From NCBI RefSeq assembly GCF_000259075.1, contig NZ_AJKI01000031.1:271586-335585 (forward strand): DNA of 64,000 nt, written 5' to 3'. Source of the stretch: Marinilabilia salmonicolor JCM 21150 (GTDB lineage: Bacteria > Bacteroidota > Bacteroidia > Bacteroidales > Marinilabiliaceae). A program made the translations under genes and the position numbers. Of the stretch, positions 61,887 through 64,000 are shown one piece after another. Position 1 is the first letter of the stretch. Each line of letters starts with the position of its first letter. The notes under the pieces are model-generated. The model was not told where the DNA came from and searched no databases. It saw nothing but the letters and a program-made list of their open reading frames with translations.

Positions 61887-64000
61887 ATGAAGCATTTTAC
61901 CAAAAATTTAAGATTCAAAATCCCATTTAGGATTTTAACTTTTGTAGCGCTATTCCTGGTTTCCTTCCAGGTTAATGCACAAACTGTTGTCGACATCATT
62001 GTCAACAGTGCAGATCACACCACACTGGAAACGGCAGTGGTGGCAGCCGGATTAGATGACGACCTGAGCGGCGAAGGGCCATTCACCGTTTTCGCCCCCA
62101 CCGATGCCGCTTTTGACGCACTTCCGGCAGGGACTCTGGACGATTTACTGGCCGATCCCACCGGTGCACTCGCCAACGTATTAATCTATCATGTTGTGGC
62201 AGCAGAAGCTCTCTCCACAAGTCTTTCAGATGGCCAGATCATTACGACCATGCTGGGGAAAGACATTGAGGTGACCATTACCGGCGGAGATGTTTTTATT
62301 AATGATGCACAGGTAACCATGGCTGACATTGATGCCGCAAACGGGATAGTGCACGTGATTGATGCCGTTCTTATTCCTCCCACCACCGTTGTGGACATAA
62401 TCAACGACAGCCCCGACCATGCTACGCTTGAAGCTGCTCTTCAGGTGTCAGAGCTGGATACTCCCCTGAATCAAACAGGACCTTTTACCGTCTTTGCTCC
62501 AACCGACGCTGCATTTGATGCTTTACCCGCAGGTCTTCTTGATGAATTGCTGGCCGATCCCACCGGAGAACTTGCAAACATATTGCGCTACCATGTGGTT
62601 CAAGCTGAGGCTGCATCCTCAAGCTTAAGCGATGGTGATATCATCACAACCATGCTGGGCGATGATATCCATGTCACGATCAATGTAGACGGCGTATTTA
62701 TCAACAATGCAGAGGTTACTGCTGCAGACATCCATGCCGACAATGGCATTGTGCATGTCATTGATGCAGTATTAACGCCCACTTATGACGTAAATATTTC
62801 CGAAACTGTTGATTACGGAAAAATCCTGACCGATGTAGATGGCAACACTTTGTACTTCTTCACACTTGATGCAGACGGAACATCAGTTTGTATTGATGGT
62901 TGCCTTGATAACTGGCCGGTTTTCTACTCTGAAGATATGATCATTCCAGCAGAGTTGGACGAATCTGACTTTGGTTCCATCGATCGCGGAAGCGGCGTTA
63001 TGCAGACTACTTACAAAGGCTGGCCTTTATATTATTTTATCAATGATCACTCGGCTGGTGACATCGTTGGTGAAGGAGTTAATGCAAAATGGTATGTTGC
63101 CAAACCGGATTATACCATTATGCTGGTTGATAATCAACTAACCGGACTGGATGGAAATGATTACACCAGTACCTACGAGCATGGCACAGAGGTAACACAA
63201 TACTTTGTGGATGACTATGGCAACACGCTTTACACTTGGATCAACGATTATGACATGAGAAATATGTTTACTGCTGAAGATTTCTCTAACAATTCGAACT
63301 GGCCCATTTATGAAGAGACAGAAGCATTAGTGCCATCGGACCTTAATGTTTCAGACTTTGGAAGCATCAATGTTTACGGCAGAGATCAGTTAACCTTTAA
63401 AGGTTGGCCACTCTACTTCTTTGGTCAGGATATGAACCGTGGCGAAAATCAGGGTGTCAGTGCTCCCTCACCAGGTGTGTGGCCGGTAGCAGTAGACGGA
63501 ATGATGGCAGCCCCGGCTTACACAGTTGTGGATGTCATTGTCAACAGTCCCGATCATACCACACTCGAAACAGCTCTATTGGAAGCCGGGCTTGAAGTCG
63601 CTCTGAGCGGCGAAGGACCATTCACTGTATTTGCACCTACCGATGCGGCATTTGATGCTTTACCCGCCGGGACTTTGGACGACCTTTTGGCCGACCCATC
63701 AGGAGCACTCACAGAGGTTCTCTTATACCATGTAGTGGAAGCTGAGGCACTGTCTTCAAGTGTTTCCGACGGACAAGTCATCACCACCATGCTGGGTAAA
63801 GACATTGAAGTGACTATTGTCGGCGGAGATGTATTTATCAACGGTGCGCAGGTTACCGTGGCCGATATTGAAACCGACAATGGAGTTGTGCATGTGATTG
63901 ATGCTGTACTTATTCCTCCCACCACAGTTGTGGATATTATCAACGACAGTCCGGACCATACAACCCTGGAGACAGCTCTGGAGGCCGCTGAACTGGATGT
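61887..64000 (+). CDS. Large secreted fasciclin-repeat protein with COG4315-like repeats (partial, runs off right edge)
   Basis: I translated this frame from ATG 61887 into the start of the third fasciclin repeat without a stop; translated + strand segments further on match the repeat, so at least about 700 residues appear to be present. A signal peptide covers 1-31 (FQVNAQ). Fasciclin (FAS1) repeats of exactly 134 residues start at Thr33, Thr167, Thr546 and Thr680, with core GPFTVFAPTDAAFDALPAG. Between the second and third lies a block of about 245 residues with two COG4315/PF03640-like units. These carry KGWPLYYF and KGWPLYFF; the first has a CIDGCLDNWP motif. FAS1 domains mediate adhesion. 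The surface or extracellular-matrix role here is inferred. The C-terminus is outside the window, so a sorting domain cannot be checked. Confidence 0.9.
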   Translation, partial: MKHFTKNLRFKIPFRILTFVALFLVSFQVNAQTVVDIIVNSADHTTLETAVVAAGLDDDLSGEGPFTVFAPTDAAFDALPAGTLDDLLADPTGALANVLIYHVVAAEALSTSLSDGQIITTMLGKDIEVTITGGDVFINDAQVTMADIDAANGIVHVIDAVLIPPTTVVDIINDSPDHATLEAALQVSELDTPLNQTGPFTVFAPTDAAFDALPAGLLDELLADPTGELANILRYHVVQAEAASSSLSDGDIITTMLGDDIHVTINVDGVFINNAEVTAADIHADNGIVHVIDAVLTPTYDVNISETVDYGKILTDVDGNTLYFFTLDADGTSVCIDGCLDNWPVFYSEDMIIPAELDESDFGSIDRGSGVMQTTYKGWPLYYFINDHSAGDIVGEGVNAKWYVAKPDYTIMLVDNQLTGLDGNDYTSTYEHGTEVTQYFVDDYGNTLYTWINDYDMRNMFTAEDFSNNSNWPIYEETEALVPSDLNVSDFGSINVYGRDQLTFKGWPLYFFGQDMNRGENQGVSAPSPGVWPVAVDGMMAAPAYTVVDVIVNSPDHTTLETALLEAGLEVALSGEGPFTVFAPTDAAFDALPAGTLDDLLADPSGALTEVLLYHVVEAEALSSSVSDGQVITTMLGKDIEVTIVGGDVFINGAQVTVADIETDNGVVHVIDAVLIPPTTVVDIINDSPDHTTLETALEAAELD

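Overview
The window looks like part of a chromosome from a Bacteroidota bacterium, most likely a Bacteroidales/Marinilabiliales-type marine or sediment anaerobe. The evidence is -7 promoter boxes of the TAnnTTTG type, a SusC/SusD pair, a MurF-alanine racemase fusion, class II PurE, DUF4251 and TlpA/DUF4369 proteins, and a complete six-gene Rnf complex. I saw no rRNA, tRNA, CRISPR array, phage gene or transposase.

Layout. Positions 1-37000 are mostly housekeeping: the end of purE, tsaC/Sua5, an acidic helical lipoprotein, recG, rseC-rnfBCDGEA, a lytic transglycosylase, uvrA, a TGS-nucleoside kinase fusion, a DUF2752/TM2 pair, aroB-aroA, lpd, a TlpA-like lipoprotein with meaB, a DUF1573 protein, an M20 amidohydrolase, a Crp/Fnr regulator, murF-alr with tdk, rsmI, a coiled-coil lipoprotein, a HAD nucleotidase and dnaB. 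From 37300 the content turns accessory: a GH5 glycanase, a beta-barrel protein and a TPR-containing secreted protein. A polysaccharide utilization locus (PUL) at 40832-60220 follows. On the minus strand it reads susC, susD, a surface lipoprotein with two LamG-like modules, two GH144-type (glycoamylase-fold) enzymes, a GH3 beta-glucosidase, a GH43-like enzyme and a sulfatase. A beta-propeller/Y_Y_Y/LuxR-HTH regulator is divergent from susC. GH144 plus GH3 next to SusCD suggests a beta-1,2-glucan or a decorated relative; the sulfatase and GH43 suggest that the glycan carries substituents. The window ends inside a large secreted fasciclin-repeat protein whose ORF runs off the right edge.

The intergenic DNA carries several families of interspersed repeats. 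The most striking is a hairpin element of about 165-175 bp, present in at least five copies. Its central loop and flanks are conserved, while the stem arms differ between copies yet stay self-complementary. Two copies sit directly downstream of a -7 box, so they would fall in the 5' leaders of aroB and of the M20 amidohydrolase. A second family carries a 16-22 bp perfect stem. A third is a sequence of about 95 bp, and a TAGTCAGTAG motif recurs just after three stop codons. All functions here are inferred from reading the sequence; no database search was run.
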